From Vibrio zhugei (GTDB lineage Bacteria > Pseudomonadota > Gammaproteobacteria > Enterobacterales > Vibrionaceae), in NCBI RefSeq assembly GCF_003716875.1, contig NZ_CP033078.1:1674001-1738000 (forward strand): a stretch of 64,000 bases of DNA, written 5' to 3'. Under the pieces are notes generated by a model. The model did not search any database and was not told where the DNA came from. It saw only the letters and a program-made list of their open reading frames with translations. Positions 46,262 to 56,480 of the stretch are shown here, in pieces (position 1 is the stretch's first letter; the number at the start of each line of letters is the position of its first letter). The position numbers were made by a program, and so were the translations under genes.

Positions 46262-47655
46262 TGTAATTGTCCCAATTGTTTGTGCCACAATGTTGCTTGC
46301 TGCCCTTGTCGGGACATCCATACAAGCACCGTTTTTCCTGCTGCTACATCAAAGTGATAGTTGTGCCCAGACACCGTTAACGTTTGTTCTCCGGCAGGCA
46401 CCACTCGACTTAGCGTTCCGACCTGAGCGGGCAACATCATCCAGCTTCGTGTGTCCGGCTGCTCAGTCAACGTATTCCATATGTTCATAACCAAACCGCT
46501 AATTTGATCTTCTTTGGCCATTTCTTTACGCAGTTCATCTTTTGCCACCACTCGAATCGCTTGACGCAAGAGTAGTACAGGCATCCGCTCACTCAGGTTG
46601 TACTTCGCCATGCGATTCACATCCACCAATGACGCCACTTGCCGAGAATCACCATTAATCACGAGTGGCGCTAAGGGTGGATGAGAACGCGTCGGATAAT
46701 GAGGGAGCGCGACAGAATACAACGCCATAGTTCCATGGCCGCCATACAGAGGTAATGACAGTTCCCAGCCTCTCAATTGATCAACCACTCCTTGCTCATC
46801 AATAATAATCACACGCCCTTGTGTCGCACTTAGGGTGACTGGCTTGCCATAACGAGCGTGTAACTGCGCGTAATCTTGCTGCATCCCGAGGGACTTGGCC
46901 ACGCGCAGCGTCCCTTGAATGACCGTCGGGTTGTTCGGTGCAACCGCCAACGCACGTCGATAATCAACGTACGCGTCGTTCAAATCTCCTTGGGCTTCAT
47001 ACAACAAAGCAGACAATAAAAATAAGTACCCATTTTGAACGGCATCCAAGGTTTTTCCCGCATTCGGGTAATGCGCTAACACACTGCCGAGATTCGGTGA
47101 AACCCCTTCTGAAGACAGCTTGCGCTGTGCTGAGTTCAGTTCTTTCTCTCTTTGTTCACGGGCTTTTTTCTGTACCGCATTGGCACGTCGCATTTCAACG
47201 ATGGCATCTTCTAGGTGGTTATCACGCAGATAATTTAAACCTAGGTATAAATGTAAAAAACCCAATTCATAATCCGCTGGCGTATACGTATGCAGATTAT
47301 CGTTCACCGCCAAGACGCCCAGCGAACTGGCGGTTTCACTTAATGAAATTTTGGCTTTCTGCTGCAACACGTCGACCGCGTGGTCCGATGCATGGAGCGC
47401 CTGCATGCTTTTGGGATACTGTTGAGCGAGCCAATAAACACGCCCACGCTCCATATTATCTAAAATATCACCACCAATGGTGCCATCATCTAAAGCCTCT
47501 GCCGCATCAGTATAACTTCCGGCCGCAACCGCCTCATAAACATCACTGTTTTGCGCACTATAATGGCTAAACAAATTACTGGCGGTAAATGTTGCACACC
47601 CATTTAAAAGTAAGGTGCTTAGACCTAACATTACATAGCGTCGATAGCTATTCAC
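46258..47655 (-). CDS. COG3014 family TPR-like lipoprotein
   Basis: A 465-residue lipoprotein precursor: MNSYRRYVMLGLSTLLLNGC with lipobox LNGC. The middle contains tetratricopeptide-like helices (HLYLGLNYLRDNHLEDAIVEMRRANAVQKKAREQ and NPTVIQGTLRVAKSLG), followed by a beta-rich C-terminal domain. I choose a GTG start at 47655 because AAGGA lies 8 nt ahead and the signal peptide then begins normally; the frame is open to 47688. It is coupled to ycfL and lpoB, so an envelope or peptidoglycan role is plausible but unproven. Confidence 0.78.
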   Translation of the reverse strand: MNSYRRYVMLGLSTLLLNGCATFTASNLFSHYSAQNSDVYEAVAAGSYTDAAEALDDGTIGGDILDNMERGRVYWLAQQYPKSMQALHASDHAVDVLQQKAKISLSETASSLGVLAVNDNLHTYTPADYELGFLHLYLGLNYLRDNHLEDAIVEMRRANAVQKKAREQREKELNSAQRKLSSEGVSPNLGSVLAHYPNAGKTLDAVQNGYLFLLSALLYEAQGDLNDAYVDYRRALAVAPNNPTVIQGTLRVAKSLGMQQDYAQLHARYGKPVTLSATQGRVIIIDEQGVVDQLRGWELSLPLYGGHGTMALYSVALPHYPTRSHPPLAPLVINGDSRQVASLVDVNRMAKYNLSERMPVLLLRQAIRVVAKDELRKEMAKEDQISGLVMNIWNTLTEQPDTRSWMMLPAQVGTLSRVVPAGEQTLTVSGHNYHFDVAAGKTVLVWMSRQGQQATLWHKQLGQLQ

Positions 47656-47724
47656 TGATCGCTTCCTTTTGATAACCACACCATTCACACATTCCTGTCA
47701 ATTTCACATCCAGCCCATGGACAC

Positions 47725-48075
47725 TTAACTCATTAACAAAGGACCGAGCGGACGTCCGCCCAATAAGTGCATGTGAATGTGATAGACCTCTTGTCCTCCA
47801 TACGCATTAGTATTGACGATTAAGCGATAACCATCCGCATCGATACCTTCTTGCTGAGCAATTTTCTTTGCCACGGTAAACATACGACCTAACGCGAGCT
47901 CATCCTCTTCTTCCACATCGTTGACGGTTGGAATCAACTTGTTAGGGATAATCAGAATGTGGCTCGGGGCGCGAGGCGTGATATCGCGAAATGCGGTGAC
48001 TAAATCGTCTTGATACAAAATATCGGAAGCAATTTCTTTACGCACAATTTTGCTGAAGATGGTTTCTTCTGCCAT
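47725..48075 (-). CDS. hinT: HIT family purine nucleoside phosphoramidase HinT
   Basis: A 116-residue HIT-fold hydrolase that cleaves AMP-lysine type phosphoramidates. The catalytic histidine triad is HIHMHLLGG near the C-terminus; the N-terminal [15 protein letters not shown] and the [12 protein letters not shown] segment are typical. The frame continues 18 codons upstream, but the ATG at 48075 has TTGGAG ahead and fits the family. In E. coli hinT is also directly before ycfL-lpoB. Confidence 0.95.
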   Translation of the reverse strand: MAEETIFSKIVRKEIASDILYQDDLVTAFRDITPRAPSHILIIPNKLIPTVNDVEEEDELALGRMFTVAKKIAQQEGIDADGYRLIVNTNAYGGQEVYHIHMHLLGGRPLGPLLMS

Positions 48076-48445
48076 GAGTAGACTCCAAGTAAATGAGAGA
48101 GTTAGTAAATAATTATGAGTATGCGACATGGGTTCGTAAAGCTCAACAAGAAACCCGATTCACTCGCTCATCCTTGTGAGAACGGACGATTTATTTTCCC
48201 TAAGATGAACTATTATCAATCAGGCTGTCTAATCTTTTACGCTATGATGTCATTTGTATCGCAAAATACTGAATAATAGTGTGAATATGATAATAATTGA
48301 CCATGATATTGTCGTATTTAGAGTCACGTGCTCTATTTGATTCCAATAGCAGAATCACTCGTTTTTTACTTTTAAACCGTTATACGCTTGCGCGCCCCCT
48401 TTTATGTCATTAGTTTGCAAGTCGTACATGAGGATAAACACTTCA
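48076..48445. other. Divergent intergenic region hinT / DUF1887
   Basis: About 370 nt, AT-rich, holding the divergent promoters. No inverted repeat, RNA gene or CRISPR repeat was seen here, which matters because the next gene is Card1-like. Confidence 0.5.
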
Positions 48446-49609
48446 ATGGATATTCATGTTGGCATTATCGATCAAGATCCTATCCGCCTGATCACGCCGT
48501 TATTAGATGATAGAATCGAATGCTCTAAAATGGTGTTCGTAGGTAATCAAGATCAAGAAATCATCTATCAACGCTTGGAAACCGTTCTGAATAACCGCGG
48601 TATTCGCACCGAGTTTTTTATTATCCCCCCAGGCACCAATATTACGGATATAAAAAACAGCACACGCAAATTGGCCATCGATTTAAAATCACGTGATGCC
48701 AATGTCTGCCTCAATGCGAGCTGTGGTGCAAGGCATCATTTACTCGCCGTTTACGAAGTCTTTCGTTCTTATCATTGGCCGATTTTTGTGGTCGAACCCA
48801 ACAGCGATTTGTTGTGTTGGCTCTATCCTGATGAAAATAAAGATAGACAAGTACAAGACCACATTACCATATCCGATTATCTGACCATTTTCGGTGCACG
48901 AGGTGAATTTACCGAACACCCAATATCCCCTCAATTGGATCGCAAGTTGTACGAATTAGGAGAGCGCTGGGCAAGCCATGCACTGGAATTAGGCCCAGGG
49001 CTAGCAACACTGAATTACTTAGCCACAACCTGTCGTAAAGAGCAACGCTTAGACGTTGAGTTATCAGAAAAACAACAAGGCTACCGCGAGCTGAACATTT
49101 TGTTGGAAGATCTTGTCGGTGCGCAAATTGCCACTTACGAGAACGGCATTTTGACCTTTTTGAACGAGGATGCCCGTCGTTTTTCCAATGGGGAATGGTT
49201 GGAAACCCTTGTTCATACTACGGTGAAACAAATTCAAGACGATATGCCAACGATTCAAGATCGCTCGCTCAACGTACAAGTCTATCGCCAACGAGGTGAG
49301 CGGGAAATTCGCAATGAGTTAGACATTGCCTGCGTGGTGAACAATAAGCTGCATATTATCGAATGCAAAACAAAAGGAATGCGTGACGACGGTGATGACA
49401 CCTTGTACAAGCTTGAGTCATTACGTGATTTACTCGGTGGCTTGCAAGCACGAGCCATGTTGGTGAGCTTTCGACCTCTGCGTCACAATGACATCACTCG
49501 AGCAGAAGATTTAGGATTGGCCTTGATTGGCCCGGATGAATTAAAAGATCTTAAAAAACATCTTGCGGTTTGGTTTAAAGCCGCTGGCGGCCGAACTCAA
49601 GGTTTATAA
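48446..49609 (+). CDS. DUF1887 protein, Card1/Can2-like (CARF-like plus PD-(D/E)XK nuclease)
   Basis: A 387-residue protein of the DUF1887 family; its V. cholerae counterpart is VC1899 (structure 1XMX as I recall). Residues 1-140 form the CARF-like Rossmann domain with the ligand-loop region NASCGARHHLL at 90-100. A linker follows, then a restriction-like nuclease domain: E250 (NGEWLE), D293 (NELDIACVV) and E306-C-K308 (HIIECKTK), nearly the same numbering as D294, E308 and K310 in Card1. Start 48446 gives the family length; ATGs at 48428 and 48404 are possible. No CRISPR-Cas genes are near. The biological role is unknown. Confidence 0.88.
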   Translation: MDIHVGIIDQDPIRLITPLLDDRIECSKMVFVGNQDQEIIYQRLETVLNNRGIRTEFFIIPPGTNITDIKNSTRKLAIDLKSRDANVCLNASCGARHHLLAVYEVFRSYHWPIFVVEPNSDLLCWLYPDENKDRQVQDHITISDYLTIFGARGEFTEHPISPQLDRKLYELGERWASHALELGPGLATLNYLATTCRKEQRLDVELSEKQQGYRELNILLEDLVGAQIATYENGILTFLNEDARRFSNGEWLETLVHTTVKQIQDDMPTIQDRSLNVQVYRQRGEREIRNELDIACVVNNKLHIIECKTKGMRDDGDDTLYKLESLRDLLGGLQARAMLVSFRPLRHNDITRAEDLGLALIGPDELKDLKKHLAVWFKAAGGRTQGL

Positions 49610-49616
49610 ATGAGAT

Positions 49617-49650
49617 AAAAAAACCTGATGCGGATAACATCAGGTTTTTT
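49617..49650. terminator. Bidirectional terminator between DUF1887 gene and fadR
   Basis: ACCTGATG pairs with CATCAGGT around a 7-nt loop, extended by A and T runs on both sides, between convergent stops. Confidence 0.87.
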
Positions 49651-49670
49651 ATGCAATCACATCGCTTCAA

Positions 49671-50510
49671 TTAGCTGTCGTCTTCAGTAAAGCTCGAAGG
49701 CAACGTCTTTTTCATCTCATTCCACAGGTGCGCACTGTCTAGACCATATTGACGAATGGTATTGGGTAACTGTTCACTATTACCACTTTCACAAATCTTC
49801 AGAAGATCGCGATAAAACTGCAAGGCTAGCTCGCGACTTTCCGCATTAGAAAAGTAATAACTGCCCACGCGATCATATAACTTTTTCAAGCCATTAAAAA
49901 TGAGACCGTAAATTTGGTTGCCCGAATGAAAGGCTAAACGTTGGAAAAGCATATAATCGTAAAAATTAAACGTTTTCGCGACCAGATGAATCTCACGCAT
50001 CCCTTCTTCACACTCAGAATCGGGTTTCACATTCTGCACAATTTTATCGGCATAAGGAGAATGAGTAATAAATTCCTCCCATGTCGGTGCATGTAATAAG
50101 GCTTCACAAGATTCAATCACATTGGTAATGGTACGCTGCGAATGCTCTGGATTCACTTTAAAAGCGTAACGCATAAAAATTGGACTGATATTGGTTCTTG
50201 CGGCTAATAAATCTTCGACAATCGAAGTCGCATTATCAGCATCTAACGTCATCAAGGTATCCAATATATGTAGCCCTGATGTCTCCATAAACTGATTGAC
50301 CTTGGTCGGTTTCCCATGTTGAATCGTCAACCAACCATCACGCGCTAGACGTTGTAACACTTCACGAAGTGTCGTTCTTGTGACACCAATTAACTCAGAG
50401 AGCTCGCGCTCGGCCGGTAAAATAGAGCCTGGTGGAAAACGTCCATTCCAGATACTCTCAATAATGTACTTTTCTGCAAAACCTGCTGGGCTCTTTGCCT
50501 TAATGACCAT
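49671..50510 (-). CDS. fadR: Fatty acid metabolism regulator FadR (Vibrio type)
   Basis: GntR-family regulator released from DNA by long-chain acyl-CoA; represses fad and activates fab genes. The winged helix N-terminus ([45 protein letters not shown]) is followed by an acyl-CoA-binding helical domain. At 279 residues it is about 40 longer than E. coli FadR; the extra block around residues 135-180 is the known Vibrio insertion that adds a second ligand site. The nhaB gene diverges from it, as the fadR-nhaB pair does in E. coli. Confidence 0.95.
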   Translation of the reverse strand: MVIKAKSPAGFAEKYIIESIWNGRFPPGSILPAERELSELIGVTRTTLREVLQRLARDGWLTIQHGKPTKVNQFMETSGLHILDTLMTLDADNATSIVEDLLAARTNISPIFMRYAFKVNPEHSQRTITNVIESCEALLHAPTWEEFITHSPYADKIVQNVKPDSECEEGMREIHLVAKTFNFYDYMLFQRLAFHSGNQIYGLIFNGLKKLYDRVGSYYFSNAESRELALQFYRDLLKICESGNSEQLPNTIRQYGLDSAHLWNEMKKTLPSSFTEDDS

Positions 50511-51124
50511 TAAGTACGTTTCCAGTTTTTATTTATTAATCTAATAGTACTCATCATACCACTATAAGCGAGATCTCGAAAACCATCTTCAAGAAAGTGT
50601 TCAATTTATTACATTATTTTGAATCGTCATTAACAAAATAACCAGAGCACTCATTTATTGTTACAAAATCCGAATTCCTTTTGTGTTTCAAAATATTTCC
50701 TGTTGCACGAATCACAGTGCTATATTGACAATTCCAATAACGAAAAGACGCGAACGTCTTGGGTTTATCACACCATTACCGACAAAAACACGCGATTTGT
50801 AGGGATTTATTGCTTTTTCAATTGGTCAATAGTTTTGCTGATTCGCAGGACAAGGTTGTGATATGCTCATTAGGATTTAGCCTGTATAAGATACTGAGCT
50901 ACAAGGCGCAGTGAAGTAAAAGTTCCTATTTTGTTCACTGTTTAAAGGACAGTTACGGTTTCAAAGGTAAAAGCGAACGTCGTTAAGTACGCTACGACAA
51001 TCAATGGTCAGCATTGCCATTCGTCGTCACGTTTAAACACACTATTATTCTTTCTTTTCAAGCGACCAAGCCTTTAATTACACTGAGATTCCATAACTAC
51101 ACACTACAGATAAGAGTCATTACC
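50511..51124. other. Long intergenic region fadR / nhaB with structured nhaB leader
   Basis: About 614 nt without a credible gene. It holds the fadR promoter on the minus strand and a leader for nhaB. The part 50909-51027 has several complementary segments, described as a separate feature. The remaining sequence is AT-rich and unremarkable. Confidence 0.5.
50909..51027 (+). promoter_or_regulatory. Candidate structured leader RNA of nhaB
   Basis: Hairpin 1: CAGTGAA (50909-50915) with TTCACTG (50934-50940), with an inner AAAA/TTTT. Then AGCG (50972-50975) can pair with CGCT (50990-50993) while GTCGT (50979-50983) pairs with ACGAC (50994-50998), giving an H-type pseudoknot. ACGAC can instead pair with a second GTCGT (51023-51027), enclosing AATGG/CCATT. 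Such mutually exclusive pairings ahead of a sodium antiporter gene are what a cation-sensing riboswitch would need, but the helices are short and no known family was recognised. Confidence 0.3.
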
Positions 51125-52714
51125 ATGCCAATAACTTTAGGACACGCGTTTATTAAGAACTTTCTTGGCAAAGCTCCTGACTGGTATAAAGTTGCCATTA
51201 TCGCGTTTCTCGTTATTAACCCGTTCGTCTTCTTTTTTATTAGTCCGTTTGTTGCTGGCTGGCTACTCGTTGTTGAGTTTATTTTTACCCTAGCCATGGC
51301 GCTGAAATGCTATCCATTACAACCCGGCGGTCTGCTGGCCATTGAAGCCATTATCATTGGGATGACCAGTCCAGGACAGGTGAAACACGAGTTAGCCAAC
51401 AACATGGAAGTGTTACTACTGCTGATTTTTATGGTCGCTGGTATTTACTTCATGAAACAGCTGCTGTTGTTCATTTTTACTAAAATCTTATTAAGTATTC
51501 GCTCCAAAATAGCCTTGTCTGTCGCGTTCTGCGTCGCAGCAGCCCTACTCTCCGCATTCCTTGACGCCCTAACCGTCATCGCGGTGATCATTAGTGTCGC
51601 TGTCGGCTTTTACGCGATTTATCACAAAGTCGCTTCTGGTCAGAATTTTAATTCCAATCACGATCATACCAAAGATGAAAACATCAGCGAATTAACCCGT
51701 GATGACTTAGAACAATATCGCGGATTTTTACGGTCACTCTTAATGCATGCGGGCATTGGTACGGCACTGGGCGGCGTGACGACCATGGTCGGAGAACCAC
51801 AAAACCTAATTATTGCCGATAAGGCCGGCTGGCTTTTTGGCGAATTTATTTTACGCATGGCGCCTGTCACGCTTCCAGTGTTTATTGCCGGCATCATCAC
51901 GTGCATATTAGTCGAAAAATTCAAAGCCTTTGGCTACGGCTCCCCACTGCCTACCAACGTGCGTAAAATTCTCGTCGATTTTAACCGTCAAGAACGTGAG
52001 AATCGCACCAGTCAAGATGTAGCCAAGTTGTGGGTGCAAGGGGTCATTGCGGTTTGGTTAATTGCAGGCTTAGCGTTGCACTTAGCGGCGGTAGGCTTAA
52101 TTGGACTTTCGGTCATCATCATGGCAACCGCCTTTACTGGTGTGGTTGAAGAGCATGCCTTGGGCAAAGCGTTTGAAGAAGCCATGCCATTTACCGCATT
52201 ATTGGCGGTGTTCTTTTCGGTGGTGGCGGTCATCATCGACCAGCACCTCTTTACTCCTATCATTGATTGGGTATTACATATTGAAGATAACGGGACGCAG
52301 CTCGCGCTGTTTTATGTCGCGAATGGTCTGCTGTCGATGGTATCGGATAACGTGTTCGTGGGGACGGTGTATATTAACGAAGTGAAAGCCGCCCTCATGC
52401 ATGGCATCATCAATACGGATCAGTTTGCCATGCTAGCCGTTGCCATTAACACCGGTACCAACTTACCTTCCGTCGCGACACCAAATGGACAAGCTGCCTT
52501 TCTATTCTTGCTGACCTCAGCGCTGGCGCCCTTAATCCGTTTATCCTATGGAAGAATGGTGTTGATGGCACTGCCTTATACCATTGTCCTGTCGCTCGTC
52601 GGCTTACTCGGTATCATGGTGTTCCTGGATCCCGTGACTCAACATTTTTATGACCTGGGTTGGATATCACATCACTCAGAGATTTTATCGGGTCAATCAG
52701 GGACAAGCCATTAA
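51125..52714 (+). CDS. nhaB: Na+/H+ antiporter NhaB
   Basis: Inner membrane sodium/proton antiporter, 529 residues from [22 protein letters not shown]. About a dozen hydrophobic segments are present; [43 protein letters not shown] and the [18 protein letters not shown] segment are NhaB marks. The frame is open 37 codons further upstream (TTG at 51014), but the family start is 51125. Important for sodium and pH balance in a marine or halophilic organism. Divergent from fadR; a possible structured leader lies upstream. Confidence 0.96.
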   Translation: MPITLGHAFIKNFLGKAPDWYKVAIIAFLVINPFVFFFISPFVAGWLLVVEFIFTLAMALKCYPLQPGGLLAIEAIIIGMTSPGQVKHELANNMEVLLLLIFMVAGIYFMKQLLLFIFTKILLSIRSKIALSVAFCVAAALLSAFLDALTVIAVIISVAVGFYAIYHKVASGQNFNSNHDHTKDENISELTRDDLEQYRGFLRSLLMHAGIGTALGGVTTMVGEPQNLIIADKAGWLFGEFILRMAPVTLPVFIAGIITCILVEKFKAFGYGSPLPTNVRKILVDFNRQERENRTSQDVAKLWVQGVIAVWLIAGLALHLAAVGLIGLSVIIMATAFTGVVEEHALGKAFEEAMPFTALLAVFFSVVAVIIDQHLFTPIIDWVLHIEDNGTQLALFYVANGLLSMVSDNVFVGTVYINEVKAALMHGIINTDQFAMLAVAINTGTNLPSVATPNGQAAFLFLLTSALAPLIRLSYGRMVLMALPYTIVLSLVGLLGIMVFLDPVTQHFYDLGWISHHSEILSGQSGTSH

Positions 52715-52746
52715 AAGTGGCTTACTATAAGGAACTCATTTAGCTT

Positions 52747-52778
52747 AAAAAGCTCTGATATGTCAGAGCTTTTTTTTC
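52747..52778 (+). terminator. Terminator behind nhaB
   Basis: Stem AAAAGCTCTGA with TCAGAGCTTTT around a TATG loop, followed by eight T. It lies about 35 nt past the nhaB stop and just ahead of dsbB. Confidence 0.88.
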
Positions 52779-52790
52779 GAGGATATCATT

Positions 52791-53318
52791 GTGACTCTAT
52801 TTTCCTATTTGAATACTATTTCGCGCCAGCGTTTACCTTGGTTGCTGCTGTTCGCATTTGTGGTGTTTTTTGAAGGCTGTGCGTTATTCTTTCAGCATGT
52901 ACTGGGATTAGCACCATGCGTCATGTGTATTTACGAGCGTATCGCTATGTTAGGTATCGGTGGTGCCGCGTTAATCGGTGCGATAGCCCCTAACAACCGA
53001 GTCTTTCGCTGGGTCGGTCTGTTGCTGTGGGGAGGCTGCACATATAAAGGCGTAAGGCTGGCATTAGAACACGTCAACCTTCAGTTTCATCCTTCTCCGT
53101 TCACCACCTGTGATCGGTTTGTCACACTACCAAGTTGGCTACCACTCAATGACTGGATGCCATGGATGTTTAAAGCGTACGGCGACTGTGGTGATATTGT
53201 ATGGCAATTCTTATCACTGTCCATGCCACAATGGTTGGTCATCATTTTCATCGGAAACCTTGTCGCATTTGCGCTGCTTATCACCTCTCAATGCGTGAAA
53301 CCATTACGCTCAATGTAA
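52791..53318 (+). CDS. dsbB: Disulfide bond formation protein DsbB
   Basis: Inner membrane quinone reductase that reoxidises DsbA. The 175-residue protein has four membrane helices and two periplasmic cysteine pairs: C43-VM-C46 (APCVMCIYER) and C107/C133 (TTCDRF, GDCGD). The conserved Arg after the first pair (YER) contacts quinone. The start is a GTG at 52791 with GAGGA about 7-9 nt ahead. The gene follows nhaB, as in E. coli (nhaB-dsbB). Confidence 0.96.
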   Translation: MTLFSYLNTISRQRLPWLLLFAFVVFFEGCALFFQHVLGLAPCVMCIYERIAMLGIGGAALIGAIAPNNRVFRWVGLLLWGGCTYKGVRLALEHVNLQFHPSPFTTCDRFVTLPSWLPLNDWMPWMFKAYGDCGDIVWQFLSLSMPQWLVIIFIGNLVAFALLITSQCVKPLRSM

Positions 53319-53346
53319 CCTCTCGTCATAGCGCCTCCTAAAAATA

Positions 53347-53372
53347 AAAAGAGCGCCGTTTGGCGCTCTTTT
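53347..53372. terminator. Bidirectional terminator between dsbB and ftsK
   Basis: Stem AAAAGAGCGCC with GGCGCTCTTTT around a GTTT loop between convergent genes. Confidence 0.87.
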
Positions 53373-53396
53373 CATCGATGACATGATAACAACGGT

Positions 53397-56297
53397 CTAT
53401 TCGCGTGGCGGTGCTGGTGCGAGTACTTCGCGGTTACCATTATGGCCTGGCGCACTGACAATGCCTTGAGCTTGTAGTTGCTCGATAATGCGTGCAGCTC
53501 GGTTATAACCAATCTTAAAACGGCGTTGTACACCAGATACCGAGCCCCGGCGACTTTGCACCACGTGCTCAACCACTTGATCAAACAGTGGATCGGTGTC
53601 TTCTTCCGCTTCACTTTTCTCACCGGGTAACATCGCTTCAGGTCCTTGATCGCCCGACGTAATTTCCTCAATATAGTTCGGCTTACCTCGTGCCTTCCAA
53701 TTGTTGACCACGGCGTGCACATCATCATCAGAGGCAAACGCGCCATGCACACGTACTGCATGACTTGAGCCAGCGGGTAAGTACAACATATCCCCCATAC
53801 CAAGCAACGATTCTGCCCCACCTTGGTCTAAAATCGTCCGTGAGTCTGTTTTGGTCGAGACGGTAAACGCGACACGTGCTGGAATATTCGCTTTAATCAA
53901 TCCAGTGATAACATCCACCGATGGACGCTGCGTCGCCAAAATCAAGTGAATCCCTGCGGCTCGGGCTTTTTGAGCCAAGCGGGCGATCAGCTCTTCAACT
54001 TTCTTACCGACCACCATCATCAAATCCGCGAACTCATCAACAATCACGACGATAAAGGGGAGTTTCTCTAGTAAAGGCGCTTCTGCGTCCATACTGTCGC
54101 CAGGTTGCCAAAGAGGATCATGAATCGGATGTCCGGCCTCGGCGGCCATTTTGAGTTTTTGGTTAAAGCCCTTCACATTACGTACGCCCAACGCCGACAT
54201 CAATTTATAACGACGTTCCATTTCACCAACACACCAACGCAACGCGTTCGAGGCATCTTTCATATCGGTAACAACTTCCGACAATAGATGAGGAATGCCC
54301 TCATAAATCGACAGTTCAAGCATTTTCGGATCGATCATGATGAAACGAATGTCTTCTGGCGTCGCCTTATAGAGCATGCTCAAAATCATGACGTTCACAC
54401 CAACCGATTTACCAGAACCGGTCGTCCCCGCCACGAGAACATGCGGCATTTTTGCTAAATCAGCGATCACCGCTTCACCAGCGATATCTTGGCCAAGAAC
54501 CACGGCAGTCGGCGAACTCGATTGTTGAAACTCTTCACTACTGATAACGTCAGACAGGTACACCGTTTGACGAGTGATGTTTGGCAACTCGAGACCGACA
54601 TACGGTTTACCCGGAATCACTTCCACCACGCGCACCGCCATCGCCGATAATGAACGCGCCAAATCCGTCGCAAGATTGGAAATACGGCTGACTTTAACGC
54701 CCGGTGCTAAGTCCAACTCAAAACGGGTAATGACAGGGCCTGGGAAAATATCCACCACTTTGGCTTTGATTTTATAATCAGCCAGCTTCGATTCAACCAA
54801 GCGCGCAATCTCTTCCAATGCATCACGATCAATAAAGTTATCACGCTTCTCTGGGTGGTAAAGCAAGTCAAACGTTGGCATCGGTTCTTCTGGTACAGGT
54901 AACGTTTCTTCCTGACTCACTAAAAATGGATTTTGCTGACCTGCCATATTCGCTTGTGCATCGGACACCAAACTTTGGAATGCTTGCACATCCGCATCGA
55001 CATCCTCTGCTTCGTCGGTCTCATCATCGTCTTCTCGCCAATCAGACTCGCTTTCCTCTGTCTGTGCAAACGGCGCAGAAGCAGTAGACAATTCAGGGTC
55101 AGTCGAATCTAAAGACATGAGCGGCGCTTCATCGTCAACTGCATCAAAATTAGAAATGGAAGGGTGAGATGGCTCCTCACTGTGCGTCTGTGAGTCAGCA
55201 TCGACATAGACGGGCTCTGGCGTCTCCCATTGGGACGCTCCGAACTCAGTGTCTTCCGCATAATCGTTGTGACTTCGCGCGTCTTCATCTAATGACTCTA
55301 TCGTCGCATCCAACTGGTGACTGCGTGATACGCTCAAATCATCTTGGTCATCTTGATACGTATAACGAGTCGGTTCAGGTTGGCGAGCTGGCGCCACTTG
55401 CGGCATATGAATATTAAAACGGCGCGGTGCGGGCTCGTCCGGTGTCTCAACCGAGTCGACAGGCTCGGACTCATACGACTCTGAGGGCACTGCCGATTGC
55501 GAGGTCAACAAAGGATCATCGCTGTTGGTATCTGATACTGTTGGCGCAACCACAACGTCATCGTCTTCATCGGAAAGTTGCGTGTCCGAAGTAAGCGCCT
55601 CATCGGTCATCAATGGCGAACCAAGATCTGGCGTCACCAGTTCGTCTTTCTCTTTACGTAAACGCCCTAATAACCAGTGGAACACTTTAATGCTGGTCTC
55701 GCCGAGTCCTTCGACAATACGCAACCACGAAATTCCCGTCAGCAAGGTAAACCCCGCCCCCCACAAAAACAACATGGCCAGCGTCGTGCCAAGAACATTC
55801 AGCGTCGGCAACGACAGGCTAGTGATCACATCACCAATCACACCGCCAGAAGAGAAATACCACAGATCATCAAAGTTAATATCGGCTAAGGCGCAACTGG
55901 TCAGTATTAACACCACCACACCGAGTAAGCGAGTGCCCCACAAGGTAAAGTCAATTTCCTCGTCACTGGAACGCTTGCGAAGCACAATCCAAGCACCTAG
56001 CGTACACAAAAAAGGAATGCTATACGCCAATGAGCCAAATATAAAAAACAAGGTATCCGCCACCCACGCACCAAATAGCCCGCCTGCATTGTGGATATCA
56101 GAACCCCAGGCCGTCTGCGACCAAGACGGATCGGCTGGATTGAAGGTAAATAGGGACACAGCCAGCAACACCGAAGCCAATACGGCTAAGATAAGGCCAC
56201 ACTCTTTTAATCGTTCGACACCATTCAAGCGAAACATCGGAGCATCATCGCCTGTCTTAATTATGGTTGCCACTTTATTCTTGTGTTCTCTGAACAT
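53397..56297 (-). CDS. ftsK: DNA translocase FtsK
   Basis: Division-septum DNA pump that segregates chromosome termini and activates XerCD. From [19 protein letters not shown] it has 966 residues: four membrane helices within the first 200 residues, an acidic linker (about 215-490) much shorter than in E. coli, the RecA-like motor with Walker [12 protein letters not shown] and VDEFADLMM, and the C-terminal gamma domain ([24 protein letters not shown]) that reads KOPS. The longest frame begins 38 codons upstream without support. lrp lies upstream; lolA, usually next to ftsK, is not adjacent. Confidence 0.97.
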   Translation of the reverse strand: MFREHKNKVATIIKTGDDAPMFRLNGVERLKECGLILAVLASVLLAVSLFTFNPADPSWSQTAWGSDIHNAGGLFGAWVADTLFFIFGSLAYSIPFLCTLGAWIVLRKRSSDEEIDFTLWGTRLLGVVVLILTSCALADINFDDLWYFSSGGVIGDVITSLSLPTLNVLGTTLAMLFLWGAGFTLLTGISWLRIVEGLGETSIKVFHWLLGRLRKEKDELVTPDLGSPLMTDEALTSDTQLSDEDDDVVVAPTVSDTNSDDPLLTSQSAVPSESYESEPVDSVETPDEPAPRRFNIHMPQVAPARQPEPTRYTYQDDQDDLSVSRSHQLDATIESLDEDARSHNDYAEDTEFGASQWETPEPVYVDADSQTHSEEPSHPSISNFDAVDDEAPLMSLDSTDPELSTASAPFAQTEESESDWREDDDETDEAEDVDADVQAFQSLVSDAQANMAGQQNPFLVSQEETLPVPEEPMPTFDLLYHPEKRDNFIDRDALEEIARLVESKLADYKIKAKVVDIFPGPVITRFELDLAPGVKVSRISNLATDLARSLSAMAVRVVEVIPGKPYVGLELPNITRQTVYLSDVISSEEFQQSSSPTAVVLGQDIAGEAVIADLAKMPHVLVAGTTGSGKSVGVNVMILSMLYKATPEDIRFIMIDPKMLELSIYEGIPHLLSEVVTDMKDASNALRWCVGEMERRYKLMSALGVRNVKGFNQKLKMAAEAGHPIHDPLWQPGDSMDAEAPLLEKLPFIVVIVDEFADLMMVVGKKVEELIARLAQKARAAGIHLILATQRPSVDVITGLIKANIPARVAFTVSTKTDSRTILDQGGAESLLGMGDMLYLPAGSSHAVRVHGAFASDDDVHAVVNNWKARGKPNYIEEITSGDQGPEAMLPGEKSEAEEDTDPLFDQVVEHVVQSRRGSVSGVQRRFKIGYNRAARIIEQLQAQGIVSAPGHNGNREVLAPAPPRE

Positions 56298-56480
56298 AAA
56301 CCAACTTGATATGACTTTAGCCAATATAGGAAATACTATACGTACATAATAGACGTGAAAACAGTCCGAGCGGCACAAGGCCGCTCGGTTTGTTGCAAGA
56401 TTTAACCACAATCACGTCAAAAACCCAATCAGGTAAAGTCAGAATGTGGCAAGAAGTGACAATATTTAACAAAACTCACG

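Noticed and set aside
46938..47570. 210-codon plus-strand open frame opposite the COG3014 lipoprotein gene
   Set aside because: Composition (many His, Pro, Arg) is that of a shadow frame and the opposite strand carries a coherent lipoprotein.
50658..50861. 67-codon plus-strand frame in the fadR/nhaB intergenic region
   Set aside because: No ribosome binding site or domain; the composition resembles non-coding AT-rich DNA.
55525..56349. 274-codon plus-strand open frame opposite ftsK
   Set aside because: It is antisense to the FtsK membrane and linker region, is Ser/Thr-rich in the way reverse complements of such regions are, and has no family features.
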